A stretch of DNA of 36,285 bases, taken from assembly GCA_900541985.1 (NCBI GenBank), contig UQLX01000025.1, positions 1 through 36,285 on the forward strand, given 5' to 3'. Position 1 is the stretch's first letter. Each line of letters starts with the position of its first letter. Position numbers and translations under genes: made by a program. Below, in pieces: positions 1 through 8,380 of the stretch. The stretch comes from an uncultured Blautia sp. GTDB taxonomy: Bacteria; Bacillota; Clostridia; Lachnospirales; Lachnospiraceae. Under the pieces are notes generated by a model, which saw only the letters and a list, made by a program, of their open reading frames with translations, searched no databases and was not told the origin of the DNA.

Positions 1-63
1 ACCAGTTCTGTTTTGAGAGCTGGTTGCAAAAAAGGATGAACTTCACGGATTCAGGTTATATTA

Positions 64-1263
64 TTACTTTTCACTGCCTTTTACCTTAGTCAAAATGCGC
101 ACTGCAATTGTATATAATCCAATTTTTCTAAGAAGCGGAGAAATTGCCCGTGTTATATGATTGAACAATGATCCTTTTGAATATTTTTGGACAGTCTTAT
201 GAGGATCTGATTCAAATTCCTGCCAAAAAACTGATCTTTTTCCTGCAGCTGGCAATTGCCTTTCCAGATGAATCTGCCAAGAGGACTTCTTATCACTTCT
301 TTCATAGTTCAAATCCATCTTACACTGTTCAAACCATTCTCTCCCTTTTTTTGTATTTATCAATAAAAGTGAAACACCTTCTTTATAATCTATACCGACT
401 CCTGCGTTTTCAATATTCCAATAATCAGCTACAGTAATATCACCGTTACGCTCATATCCAGTAAACGGACAGGAAAAACAGGATTTTCTGGTAGCATATG
501 TAGTCGAGTAAAGCTTATTCCATGACGCTTTTTTATTAATTACCGCACTTTCATCTCCACATTCTGTTGCACATTCCATTTCCTGCTTCTGCCACTTCAC
601 TTTTTTACCTCGCATGGAGATCATTTTTAAAGCTTTCCCTTTCAATACTTCCGTCTGAATATACTGAAGGTATTCTTTCCATACCAGGGGGCTCGCTGCC
701 CCATGACAGATATTATCGCATAAAAATAATTTTTCCATGTTTATTTTTTTGACAGAAAGGTATTTTTTCAATCCGCTTACATAACATGGTGTACCGGTAA
801 ACATAACCGACCGCCCATCTGAAAGATCTTTTTCCACCTGTTTATAAACATTCCCCGGGTCACACTGTACATACTTGGACCCCCGGAAAGCACTGCGCTG
901 TTTTTTATCCTCAGCTCTTCCATATTCAGGTACATAGTCCTGGTCAAACCGTACCCCGTAAACCACACCTCCCTGACGCAGAACAGCATCCGAAAGCGCT
1001 GTAAACGCACCTCCGGAGGAACTGTGCAATACGACACGTTTATCCTTATGAACTGCCGCATAAATATCCGGGTCTGCATCACTTCCTACATAATCATCCT
1101 CATAGGGACAAACTTTTCTACAGAGTCCGCAGTCAATACATTTTTCCTCTATGATATGCGGCTCTGAAAACCCTTCTTCATTTCTGACCCATTCAATAGC
1201 CTGTACCGGGCAAACCGACAAACAGGCGCTGCATCCGCAGCATTTTTCTTTATTAAACTTCAT
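64..1263 (-). CDS. Coenzyme F420 hydrogenase/dehydrogenase beta-subunit family iron-sulfur protein
   Basis: A 399-residue cytosolic protein. The N-terminus carries two ferredoxin-type 4Fe-4S motifs, CCGCSACLSVCP at about residues 8-19 and CIDCGLCRKVCP near 42-53. The F420 hydrogenase/dehydrogenase beta-type domain follows, with conserved segments such as SSSGGAFTAL and FTGTPCYVSGLKKYL, a CHGAASPLVW motif and a CFSCPF cysteine cluster. In Firmicutes this family is often encoded beside polysaccharide pyruvyl transferases in surface-polysaccharide loci, where its reaction is not established. True F420 use is unlikely, because these bacteria are not known to make F420. It lies 3 nt after the pyruvyl transferase gene and is probably the third gene of the operon that starts at 3958. 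The family call is firm, the substrate unknown. Confidence 0.88.
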   Translation of the reverse strand: MKFNKEKCCGCSACLSVCPVQAIEWVRNEEGFSEPHIIEEKCIDCGLCRKVCPYEDDYVGSDADPDIYAAVHKDKRVVLHSSSGGAFTALSDAVLRQGGVVYGVRFDQDYVPEYGRAEDKKQRSAFRGSKYVQCDPGNVYKQVEKDLSDGRSVMFTGTPCYVSGLKKYLSVKKINMEKLFLCDNICHGAASPLVWKEYLQYIQTEVLKGKALKMISMRGKKVKWQKQEMECATECGDESAVINKKASWNKLYSTTYATRKSCFSCPFTGYERNGDITVADYWNIENAGVGIDYKEGVSLLLINTKKGREWFEQCKMDLNYERSDKKSSWQIHLERQLPAAGKRSVFWQEFESDPHKTVQKYSKGSLFNHITRAISPLLRKIGLYTIAVRILTKVKGSEK

Positions 1264-1266
1264 TGT

Positions 1267-2331
1267 CTATATATTCTCCCGAATCCATTTCAGAGAATCC
1301 TGGCGATCCTCTTCCAGAATTGCTTTTACTTTCCTGTAATCAATATCCTCTTTCATATCTGCCATGTTTTCACCTACTACACGATTGCGAATACCAAGGC
1401 GTTCCAGAAGACTGATTACACGTTGATTCCTGTGCTGACCATCAGCAATCACAAGAAACTTCCTTTCAAATATTAAAGAAAAAATAATTCCATGGTATGA
1501 GTCCGTCACCACATAAGATGCATCACGGAATAATGCCAGCCACTCTGCCGGTCCCAGAGAAAGGGTATATTTTCCTGCAACAAATCCACCCAGAGGAAAT
1601 GGTACATAAACGACAGGAAGACCTGTTTCCTTTTTGACACGCTTTACTGTCTGAATCAGTTCGCCGGAAAATCCAAGCTGATAAACCAGAATATATGGTT
1701 TTTTCCTTTTTGCAGGCGAGGCTACCTTCTCCCACTCCTGACGCTCCAAAAGAAGTGTTGGATCAAGAGTCACTTCCGCCTCCCTTCCTGTCAGTTCTTT
1801 TACAAGATCTGCACCATAAGATTCCCTTACAGAAATACGATCAAATTGTTTCAGAAAATGTCTGTACATATTTGTACGGTCGCGGCGGATATTATTTCCT
1901 CCAAAACTGGCTGCATAACTTGTTTTTTTTGCATTGTCCTTAACAAAATCCAGAAAATAGGTTCCGTCAAAGTCTGTCAGTTTTACGTTCCAAATCTGGT
2001 CGCTTCCTGTGATATAACGGTCATAGCAATCTTCATATTCGCTGATATTCCCGGGCGTTACAGGAGCTGTATGAGCGATTTTTTCCCTGAATTTTGCAAA
2101 TTTCTTTCTCCGGGGATAATAAAAAATATTTCCCGCCACAGTATAAATGTAACCAAACAGTCCTCTTTTTCGGATATTAGAAAGCCTGAACGGATGTCCG
2201 ATAAAAGGACAGGTATAATCAATATACTCTACTTCATGTCCTTCTTTTTTCAGAGTTTCAGAAAGTCCATAACACTGTAAAGCCGCTCCGAAATTACAAT
2301 AATTAAAAAATGTAATGACTCCTATTTTCAT
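1267..2331 (-). CDS. Polysaccharide pyruvyl transferase family protein
   Basis: A 354-residue protein with the N-terminal signature MKIGVITFFNYCNFGAALQ and the SYAASFGG, SVRESYGADLVKELTG and VTDSYHGIIFSLIFERKF motifs typical of the CsaB/WcaK-like family. The family transfers pyruvyl (ketal) groups from phosphoenolpyruvate to sugars of cell-wall or capsular polymers. The protein has no signal peptide and should act in the cytoplasm on lipid-linked intermediates. It is separated from the upstream membrane-protein gene by 1 nt and from the downstream Fe-S protein by 3 nt, so the three are probably translated from one message. The acceptor sugar cannot be read from the sequence. Confidence 0.9.
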   Translation of the reverse strand: MKIGVITFFNYCNFGAALQCYGLSETLKKEGHEVEYIDYTCPFIGHPFRLSNIRKRGLFGYIYTVAGNIFYYPRRKKFAKFREKIAHTAPVTPGNISEYEDCYDRYITGSDQIWNVKLTDFDGTYFLDFVKDNAKKTSYAASFGGNNIRRDRTNMYRHFLKQFDRISVRESYGADLVKELTGREAEVTLDPTLLLERQEWEKVASPAKRKKPYILVYQLGFSGELIQTVKRVKKETGLPVVYVPFPLGGFVAGKYTLSLGPAEWLALFRDASYVVTDSYHGIIFSLIFERKFLVIADGQHRNQRVISLLERLGIRNRVVGENMADMKEDIDYRKVKAILEEDRQDSLKWIRENI

Positions 2332-2332
2332 T

Positions 2333-3958
2333 TTATGATTTCCTTTCCTCGCTGATACGCGTTTCTTTAATGATCCATGCCAGCAGCAGCGGAGTAACTG
2401 CCATTAACGGAAGAGTATAACGCAGGCATCCATTAACAGGCGACGCCATGTTTGTCAGTATGATAAACACCGGAATCATCATAACTGACAGCTGTTTCCA
2501 CTTTCTTTTTTTACAGAGGAGCAGAATGCAGAACAGGGTTATCCATGTATATACTCCCGGATAAATAACAAGCGTCAGCGGAAACATTCTTGTCCACAGC
2601 ATCGCATATTCTTTCAGACGCCCACGGACATCTCCTCCATGTGTGTAATGAATGTCAAAATCTCCTGTGGCAATCGGCGCCCCTTTAATATAATTCTGAA
2701 AAATGGGAACGGGCGCACTGATATGAAATGGATCCAGATATCCGTAGCAATGCTGGAGGAATGCCTCCACATATACTCCCGGATGCTTCCAGAACATTTG
2801 ATACCACACTTTTAAATATTCTTTTACGTTTTCGTTTGACGTTTGATTATTAAATGTATCTTTCACCGGATCCGAAAGACGGGGATTATATTTTTCCGCA
2901 ATAGTATCTGCATCTATCACTTTATCAATGGTCTCATATTCTTCCTCTGTCACTTCTTCCGGATAAGCCCATAAATATTTTGCCGTCTGCTGAAACATCA
3001 CCGAGTAGGTCGCCCGCCTGGAAATTGGCTCCGCCCCAGTCGCAGGTACTATCACCTTATTATATCCGCTTAACAAAACCAGAAATATCACAAGCACAGC
3101 GAGCATGCTTTTCCATTTTTTTAAGGATACTGCTGTCAGAAAAACAGCTGCAGGAAGAACTATAAACTTTCCGTTCTGGCGTATAGCACAGGTCAAAAAT
3201 GCACTGATCAGAAACAAAAGTATGGTTTTCTTTTCTATTTTTTCCTTTTTATCACATAGCACCTCGTCCGCAAGAGACAGGAAACATACCATAAACCATA
3301 CAAATACAGCTGTATAAAGTGTGTCCTTCACCACTGCCTGTTCATACATTCCCCATACCGGAACCACTGCGAAAAAAGTCATTGCAAGTGCGGATCCTTT
3401 TAGACTTATGCCCATTTTCCGGATTCTGGATACTGACAGGGCAAACGCAGCTGATGAAGCAATTACCTGGAAACAGATATAAAGAAACACGCCAAAGTTA
3501 TCGTTTACCATACTTCCGATTTGAAAGAAAAATCCAATAATATATGTCCCTAATATAGGATGCTGATTTGTCAGCGGCTGGATTCCCATGCTTTGGTTAA
3601 TCTGTTTATATCCGTCATGACTGACACTTCCCGGATAAAAGCAGAGCATATACGGAACCCATGAAATAATCAATACAATAAAACTGATGATAAAAATATG
3701 TTTCTCATAAAATTCCCACAATTTGCTGTCCGGTGTCTCTGCTTTTTTACATATTTTTTTATTTAACAAAAAATATAATATGAAATAAAAAAATACCGTC
3801 AGTATGATTGCTACAGGAAGGTATTTAACCAAATCAGCCATATTTCCAAATCCACCAACTTTTTCTCCAAAAGATGAAAAATGCATCCCAATTATCGAAA
3901 AAGCTACAAAAATCAATGCCCCGGCAAAAGACCATGGGCAGAATTTTCTTCTTTTCAT
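2333..3958 (-). CDS. Polytopic membrane protein, DUF6020-like, probable surface-glycan function
   Basis: About 541 residues with roughly 10-12 hydrophobic segments. An N-terminal pair is followed by HIFIISFIVLIISWVPYMLC and a loop with PGSVSHDGYKQI and LTNQHPILGTYIIG. This arrangement resembles the DUF6020 family and, more distantly, GT-C type membrane glycosyltransferases. A longer reading would begin at a TTG at 3982. I chose the ATG at 3958 because GAGAGGG lies just before it and the candidate promoter at 3993-4021 leaves a leader of about 28 nt. It is the first gene of an operon with a pyruvyl transferase and an Fe-S protein, which suggests synthesis or decoration of a surface polymer. 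The function is inferred from context only. Confidence 0.75.
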   Translation of the reverse strand: MKRRKFCPWSFAGALIFVAFSIIGMHFSSFGEKVGGFGNMADLVKYLPVAIILTVFFYFILYFLLNKKICKKAETPDSKLWEFYEKHIFIISFIVLIISWVPYMLCFYPGSVSHDGYKQINQSMGIQPLTNQHPILGTYIIGFFFQIGSMVNDNFGVFLYICFQVIASSAAFALSVSRIRKMGISLKGSALAMTFFAVVPVWGMYEQAVVKDTLYTAVFVWFMVCFLSLADEVLCDKKEKIEKKTILLFLISAFLTCAIRQNGKFIVLPAAVFLTAVSLKKWKSMLAVLVIFLVLLSGYNKVIVPATGAEPISRRATYSVMFQQTAKYLWAYPEEVTEEEYETIDKVIDADTIAEKYNPRLSDPVKDTFNNQTSNENVKEYLKVWYQMFWKHPGVYVEAFLQHCYGYLDPFHISAPVPIFQNYIKGAPIATGDFDIHYTHGGDVRGRLKEYAMLWTRMFPLTLVIYPGVYTWITLFCILLLCKKRKWKQLSVMMIPVFIILTNMASPVNGCLRYTLPLMAVTPLLLAWIIKETRISEERKS

Positions 3959-3992
3959 ATCCCTCTCTCTTTCTATCTGCAATATTTAATAT

Positions 3993-4021
3993 ATTGTATC
4001 ATATTGCCCTTCATTTTTAAA
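3993..4021 (-). promoter_or_regulatory. Candidate sigma-A promoter of the polysaccharide operon
   Basis: On the minus strand a TTTAAA -35 (4016-4021) and a TACAAT -10 (3993-3998) are separated by 17 nt. The predicted start of transcription is about 28 nt before the ATG at 3958. The -35 matches consensus at only 4 of 6 positions. Confidence 0.5.
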
Positions 4022-4103
4022 CATTATTTTTGTTCTTAATAATCCCCTTGAGAAATCTCTTCCTTTATTTTGCTGTATTCCAAGAATATCTCCTCACATA
4101 TTC

Positions 4104-4127
4104 AGGACCGGAGTTTCCTCCGGTCCT
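4104..4127. terminator. Perfect hairpin after the liv / cytidylate-kinase operon
   Basis: AGGACCGGAG and CTCCGGTCCT form a perfect 10-bp stem with a 4-nt loop, 10 nt downstream of the cytidylate-kinase-like stop codon. Neither strand has a clear U-tract after the stem, so it is either a weak terminator or an mRNA 3'-end stabiliser. Confidence 0.5.
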
Positions 4128-4137
4128 GTTACATATC

Positions 4138-4764
4138 TTATTTCTGAAGCATGATCTTAAGCTGGGCTTCAATTGCCTCCACGCATTTTTCAAATCCAAG
4201 CTTTCCGCTGTTCAGGCAGAGATCATAATTTGTTGCATCATTCCATACGCCTCCGGTAAATCTGCGGTAATAGTCCTGTTTTCTTTTGTCATCTTTCAAA
4301 AGGAACTTTTCCACATCCTCTCTGGATCCGGAAATCTTTTCGGATGCCTGCTCAACCCGGAATTCCCAGGGTGCATGGATAAATACACGAAGCGTATTCG
4401 GGCGGTCTTTCATAACATAATTGACGCAGCGCCCTACGATCACATAAGATTCCTTTTCTGCAAGATCATTCACGATCTTTGCCTGATAGCTGAAAATATT
4501 TTCGTCTGAGATAAACTCTTTACTGTCCGGCTGATGAAGCTTTCCTCTGTAAATCGTATTTTTACTGAACAGAGACGGCTTTACACTGTCTCCGCCTTCC
4601 ACCTTTCCAAAAAGCTTCAGGTCAATTCCGCTCTCATCGGAAGCCATACGGATGATCTCTTTGTCATAAAAAGAAATCCCCAGCTTCTCCGCAAGCATCT
4701 TACCCACGGTTCGGCCACCGCTTCCATACTGTCTTGCGATGGAAATCACAATATTTTCATCCAT
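4138..4764 (-). CDS. Cytidylate kinase-like family protein
   Basis: About 208 residues. The N-terminus ISIARQYGSGGRTVGKMLAE is the glycine-rich nucleotide-binding loop of the cytidylate-kinase-like (AAA_26) family. FYDKEIIRMASDESG, the VIVGRCVNYVM segment and an arginine-rich lid region (DDKRKQDYYRRF) follow. This family is separate from canonical Cmk and its substrate is not firmly known. I chose the ATG at 4764 because AAGGAGG (4772-4778) sits 7 nt upstream; the longer reading from 4809 adds 15 residues lacking family features. It is 53 nt downstream of livF and probably co-transcribed, although no functional link to amino-acid import is evident. Confidence 0.85.
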   Translation of the reverse strand: MDENIVISIARQYGSGGRTVGKMLAEKLGISFYDKEIIRMASDESGIDLKLFGKVEGGDSVKPSLFSKNTIYRGKLHQPDSKEFISDENIFSYQAKIVNDLAEKESYVIVGRCVNYVMKDRPNTLRVFIHAPWEFRVEQASEKISGSREDVEKFLLKDDKRKQDYYRRFTGGVWNDATNYDLCLNSGKLGFEKCVEAIEAQLKIMLQK

Positions 4765-4817
4765 TTTCTTTCCTCCTTGCATGATCCCCGGCAGATTCCG
4801 CTCTGCCATGCTGTCTT

Positions 4818-5528
4818 TTATTCTCCCAGATAAGCCTTCTGGACAGCTTCATTATGAAGAAGATCCTCTGCCTTTCCTTCCAGGGTGATATTTCCCGTTT
4901 CCAGTACATATGCCCTGTCAGCGATAGAAAGAGCCTTCCTGGCATTCTGCTCTACCAGAAGAACGGTAGTACCGCCTTCGCTTACATCCTTGATGATATT
5001 AAAAATCTCGTTTACAAAAATAGGGGAAAGCCCCATAGACGGCTCATCCATCAGGATGATCCTGGGTCTGCTCATCAGTGCACGTCCCATGGCCAGCATC
5101 TGCTGTTCTCCGCCGGACAGTGTTCCTGCACGCTGTCCCTGGCGCTCCTTCAGACGCGGGAATCGTTTATAGACCATTTCAAGGCTTTCCGCGATCTCAT
5201 TTTTATCTTTGCGTGTATAAGCACCCATGAGAAGATTTTCATAAACTGACATATCTGCAAACACACGTCTTCCTTCCGGGACATGTGCCATTCCCATTTC
5301 TACAATCTTATGGGCAGGTACCTTCGTCAGATCCTTTCCCTCAAACATAATGCTTCCGGATTTTGCCTGCAGGATTCCGGTAAGTGTCTGCAGGGTGGTC
5401 GTTTTTCCGGCGCCATTGGCACCGATCAGCGCAATTACCTCCCCCTGATTTACCTCAAAGGAAATTCCTTTCAGCGCCTGGATCACACCATAATATACCT
5501 GCAGATCCTTTACTTCCAACATTGCCAT
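4818..5528 (-). CDS. livF: Branched-chain amino-acid ABC transporter ATP-binding protein LivF
   Basis: A 236-residue ABC ATPase with Walker A GANGAGKTT (about residues 33-41), ABC signature LSGGEQQMLAMGRAL, Walker B IILMDEPSMGLSP and the H-loop replaced by the usual LivF-type LLVEQNARKAL. The length and the MAMLEVKDLQVYYG start match LivF, one of the two cytoplasmic ATPases of the HAAT importer. It follows livG by 13 nt in the same operon. The exact substrate range (Leu/Ile/Val or related compounds) cannot be read from the ATPase. Confidence 0.95.
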   Translation of the reverse strand: MAMLEVKDLQVYYGVIQALKGISFEVNQGEVIALIGANGAGKTTTLQTLTGILQAKSGSIMFEGKDLTKVPAHKIVEMGMAHVPEGRRVFADMSVYENLLMGAYTRKDKNEIAESLEMVYKRFPRLKERQGQRAGTLSGGEQQMLAMGRALMSRPRIILMDEPSMGLSPIFVNEIFNIIKDVSEGGTTVLLVEQNARKALSIADRAYVLETGNITLEGKAEDLLHNEAVQKAYLGE

Positions 5529-5541
5529 AACCGATTTCCTC

Positions 5542-6300
5542 CTATTCTCCCAGATATGCAGTGATAACCTGAGGATTGTTCAGAACTTCAGAGGTTTCCC
5601 CCTCAGTCAGAACCTGTCCAAAGTTCAGCACTGTCAGTTTTTCGCAGATACCGCCTACCAGTTTCATATCATGTTCGATCAGAAGAGTGGTCATATGAAA
5701 ATGTTCCTGTACAAAACGGATGGTGTCCATCAGTTCCTGTGTTTCATTTGGGTTCATTCCCGCTGCCGGCTCATCCAGAAGAAGAAGCTTCGGATCTGTG
5801 GCCAGAGCACGGGCGATCTCCAGTTTACGCTGCTTTCCATAAGGAAGATTTCCTGCAAGAAGGTGCGCTTCCTTATCCAGATCAAAGACTTTCAGGATTT
5901 CCATGGCCTTTTCGTTCATTTCTTTTTCCACTTTAAAATATTTTGGCAGTCTTAAGATACCTGTCAATGTAGAATACTGATAATGATTGTGCAGTCCCAC
6001 CTTTACATTATCCAGCACCGGAATATCCTTAAACAGACGGATATTCTGGAAGGTACGGGCAATTCCCGCCTTATTAATCTCAATAGTACTTTTTCCGGTG
6101 ATATCCTGGCCGTCCAGCCGGATAATTCCCTCTGTCGGCTTATAAACGCCTGTCAGAAGATTGAACACAGTAGTCTTTCCGGCACCATTCGGACCGATCA
6201 GACCATAAAGCTCACCCTTTTCAATATTTAAATGAAAACCGTCAACCGCCCGAAGACCGCCGAACTGAATTGACAGATGATTTACTTCCAGCATTGCCAT
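5542..6300 (-). CDS. livG: Branched-chain amino-acid ABC transporter ATP-binding protein LivG
   Basis: About 252 residues: Walker A GPNGAGKTT, the LivG-type signature LPYGKQRKLEIARAL, Walker B LLLLDEPAAGMNP and the H-loop LLIEHDMKLV. It pairs with LivF to energise the LivHM channel. The ATG at 6300 is preferred: AAGGAGG lies 10 nt upstream, and the resulting MAMLEV matches the LivF start. A TTG at 6306 is the alternative. The start is immediately next to the livM stop codon (6303-6305), consistent with translational coupling. Confidence 0.94.
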   Translation of the reverse strand: MAMLEVNHLSIQFGGLRAVDGFHLNIEKGELYGLIGPNGAGKTTVFNLLTGVYKPTEGIIRLDGQDITGKSTIEINKAGIARTFQNIRLFKDIPVLDNVKVGLHNHYQYSTLTGILRLPKYFKVEKEMNEKAMEILKVFDLDKEAHLLAGNLPYGKQRKLEIARALATDPKLLLLDEPAAGMNPNETQELMDTIRFVQEHFHMTTLLIEHDMKLVGGICEKLTVLNFGQVLTEGETSEVLNNPQVITAYLGE

Positions 6301-6302
6301 AG

Positions 6303-7376
6303 TCAAGCTGCCTCCTTTTTCATTTTTCCGTCTTTAAATTTTTCTACCATACGGCTTCTCCAGTTTCTGGCTGCCGGCGCCCAGTTAAAGAGCATCATCA
6401 CGATCAGCACGATCGCATAGATCAGCATACGATAGTTTGCAAATCCGCGAAGCAGTTCCGGAAGCGCATAGAGGATGATCGCCGCAATCATAGATCCTCT
6501 CAGATTTCCGATACCGCCCAGAACCACATACACAAGGATCAGAATGGACATATTATAGTCAAATACCGATACCTTCAGCATGGAAAGGTTGTGCGCGTAA
6601 AGCACGCCTGCCACACCTGCCAGGGCTGCGGAAACAGTAAAAGCAAGAAGCTTGTATTTCGTTACATTGATACCTACGGATTCTGCTGCGATCCGGTTGT
6701 CTCTTGTAGACATAATCGCACGTCCGCTTCGGGAATTCACCAGATTCTGTACAATAAACAGAGTCAGCAGCACAAGAATCACACCGATCAGGAAAAACTG
6801 ACCTTTGATGTCTTTATAAAGGGCAGAAGTACCGGAAATACCAAGCGCACCTTTCATGATCTTCTTTCCGCCTGCCGCAAGTTTAAAACCGGCAGAGGTA
6901 GTAGCCACATGAATCCCGTTTGCATCTACTCCCACATAAAGGATATTGATCAGGTTTTTGATGATCTCTCCAAAAGCAAGGGTAACAATGGCAAGGTAAT
7001 CTCCACGCAGTCTCAGTACCGGAATACCGATCAGGATGCCAAAAATTCCTGCCACAACTGCACCCACAAGAATTGCAAGAATAAATCTCGGTACAGAAGG
7101 AAGGGCATCTGCTGTCATATGTGAAAACAAAGCGCCGGAATAAGCACCCACACACATAAATCCGGCATGACCAAGGCTCAGTTCTCCGGAAAATCCAACT
7201 ACCAGGTTCAAAGATACCGCTGCAATAGTATAAACACAAAGAGGAACCAGAAGTCCGGTAAGAAGTCTGGAAAGATTTCCTGTGGCAGAAAGAGTCTGAA
7301 CGATCACAAACAAAAGGATCACAATGCCATAGGTCACAAAATTGTTTTTTGTTGTTTTATTCATTTTAGTCTTCAT
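6303..7376 (-). CDS. livM: Branched-chain amino-acid ABC transporter permease LivM
   Basis: About 357 residues with 8-10 membrane segments and the LivM hallmarks SLNLVVGFSGELSLGHAGFM, LRGDYLAIVTLAFGEIIKN and VVLGGIGNLRGSMIAA. It forms the membrane channel with LivH. A reading from 7415 would overlap livH by 29 nt. I chose the ATG at 7376 because AAGGTGG, overlapping the livH stop codon, sits a few bases upstream. The C-terminus is basic and cytoplasmic (KFKDGKMKKEAA). Confidence 0.93.
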   Translation of the reverse strand: MKTKMNKTTKNNFVTYGIVILLFVIVQTLSATGNLSRLLTGLLVPLCVYTIAAVSLNLVVGFSGELSLGHAGFMCVGAYSGALFSHMTADALPSVPRFILAILVGAVVAGIFGILIGIPVLRLRGDYLAIVTLAFGEIIKNLINILYVGVDANGIHVATTSAGFKLAAGGKKIMKGALGISGTSALYKDIKGQFFLIGVILVLLTLFIVQNLVNSRSGRAIMSTRDNRIAAESVGINVTKYKLLAFTVSAALAGVAGVLYAHNLSMLKVSVFDYNMSILILVYVVLGGIGNLRGSMIAAIILYALPELLRGFANYRMLIYAIVLIVMMLFNWAPAARNWRSRMVEKFKDGKMKKEAA

Positions 7377-7386
7377 ACGATCCACC

Positions 7387-8271
7387 TTACACTTTCTCCT
7401 GAATGTTTTTGCCAAACAAGCCTGTAGGCTTCACCAGAAGCACGATGATCAGAACTGCAAACACAATAGCGTCTGCCACCTGAGAAGAAATATAGGCTTT
7501 TCCGAAAATCTCGATTACTCCAAGGAGGATTCCGCCTACCATAGCTCCGGGAATCGATCCGATACCGCCAAATACCGCTGCAACAAAGGCCTTGATACCC
7601 GGCATGGCTCCTGTATAAGGGGTAAGAGTCGGATAAGCAGAACAAAGCAGAAGACCGGCAATTGCTGCCAGACCGGAACCAATGGCAAAGGTCAGTGAAA
7701 TGGTTGCATTTACATTTACACCCATCAGCTGAGCGGCATCCCGGTCTTCAGAAACTGCCTGCATGGCACGTCCCGGTTTTGTTTTTTGAACAAAGAAAGT
7801 CAGAGCCACCATAATGATCACGCTGACAACAATGGTCACAATGGTGATTCCCTTGATTACAAGCTGACCTCCAAAAAGAGAAACGGAAGGAACATCGATC
7901 ACGTTTACAAAGCTTTTGGCATCTGCGCCAAAAATAAGCAGCGCCAGATTCTGAAGAAGGTAGCTGACACCAATGGCAGTGATCAGAACTGCCAGATTAG
8001 ACGATGCTTTTCTCAGAGGGCGGTATGCGACTTTTTCGATCACAATGCCCAGCACCGTACAAAATACAACGGATATCAGAATTGCCGCAGCCGGAGGTAA
8101 ACCGGCTTTTGTGATTGCAGTAAGGATCACAAAAGCGCCGACCATAATTACATCACCATGGGCAAAGTTCAGCATTTTCGCAATACCATACACCATTGTA
8201 TAACCCAGGGCAATGATCGCATAGATGCTGCCCAGGCTGATTCCATCTTTTAAATAAGATATAAAACTCAT
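7387..8271 (-). CDS. livH: Branched-chain amino-acid ABC transporter permease LivH
   Basis: A 294-residue permease of usual LivH length. It shows YAIIALGYTMVYGIAKMLNF near the N-terminus and the conserved FVAAVFGGIGSIPGAMVGG loop, and it has about eight hydrophobic helices. It is preceded by a terminator-like hairpin in the livK-livH gap, so it is probably expressed at a lower level than the binding protein. LivM follows with a gap of about 10 nt. Confidence 0.94.
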   Translation of the reverse strand: MSFISYLKDGISLGSIYAIIALGYTMVYGIAKMLNFAHGDVIMVGAFVILTAITKAGLPPAAAILISVVFCTVLGIVIEKVAYRPLRKASSNLAVLITAIGVSYLLQNLALLIFGADAKSFVNVIDVPSVSLFGGQLVIKGITIVTIVVSVIIMVALTFFVQKTKPGRAMQAVSEDRDAAQLMGVNVNATISLTFAIGSGLAAIAGLLLCSAYPTLTPYTGAMPGIKAFVAAVFGGIGSIPGAMVGGILLGVIEIFGKAYISSQVADAIVFAVLIIVLLVKPTGLFGKNIQEKV

Positions 8272-8300
8272 AGTGCACCTCTTATCGTAAAATTAATAAA

Positions 8301-8348
8301 AAGGAACGGCGGACAGTTACACTGCAAGGCAACTGTCCCCGTCCTCCT
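8301..8348 (-). terminator. Attenuating terminator between livK and livH
   Basis: Read on the minus strand, GGACAGTT pairs with AACTGTCC. The stem is extended, with a bulge, by GGACGG and CCGTTCC, and is followed directly by TTTTTATTAATTTT. It lies 32 nt after the livK stop. The usual role of such a site is partial termination, so that the binding protein is made in excess over the membrane and ATPase subunits. Confidence 0.75.
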
Positions 8349-8380
8349 GAATATCAATGATCAAACCAGCGGTTCACTGA

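Noticed and set aside
1..63. Start of a further minus-strand gene, GTG at 46 giving MKFILFCNQLSKQNW running off the window
   Set aside because: Plausible as a next glycan gene, but no ribosome site is visible and only 15 codons are present.
5739..8203. Long plus-strand open frames opposite the liv genes
   Set aside because: They mirror the codon structure of the minus-strand genes, have no ribosome sites and are low-complexity or His/Lys/Arg-rich.
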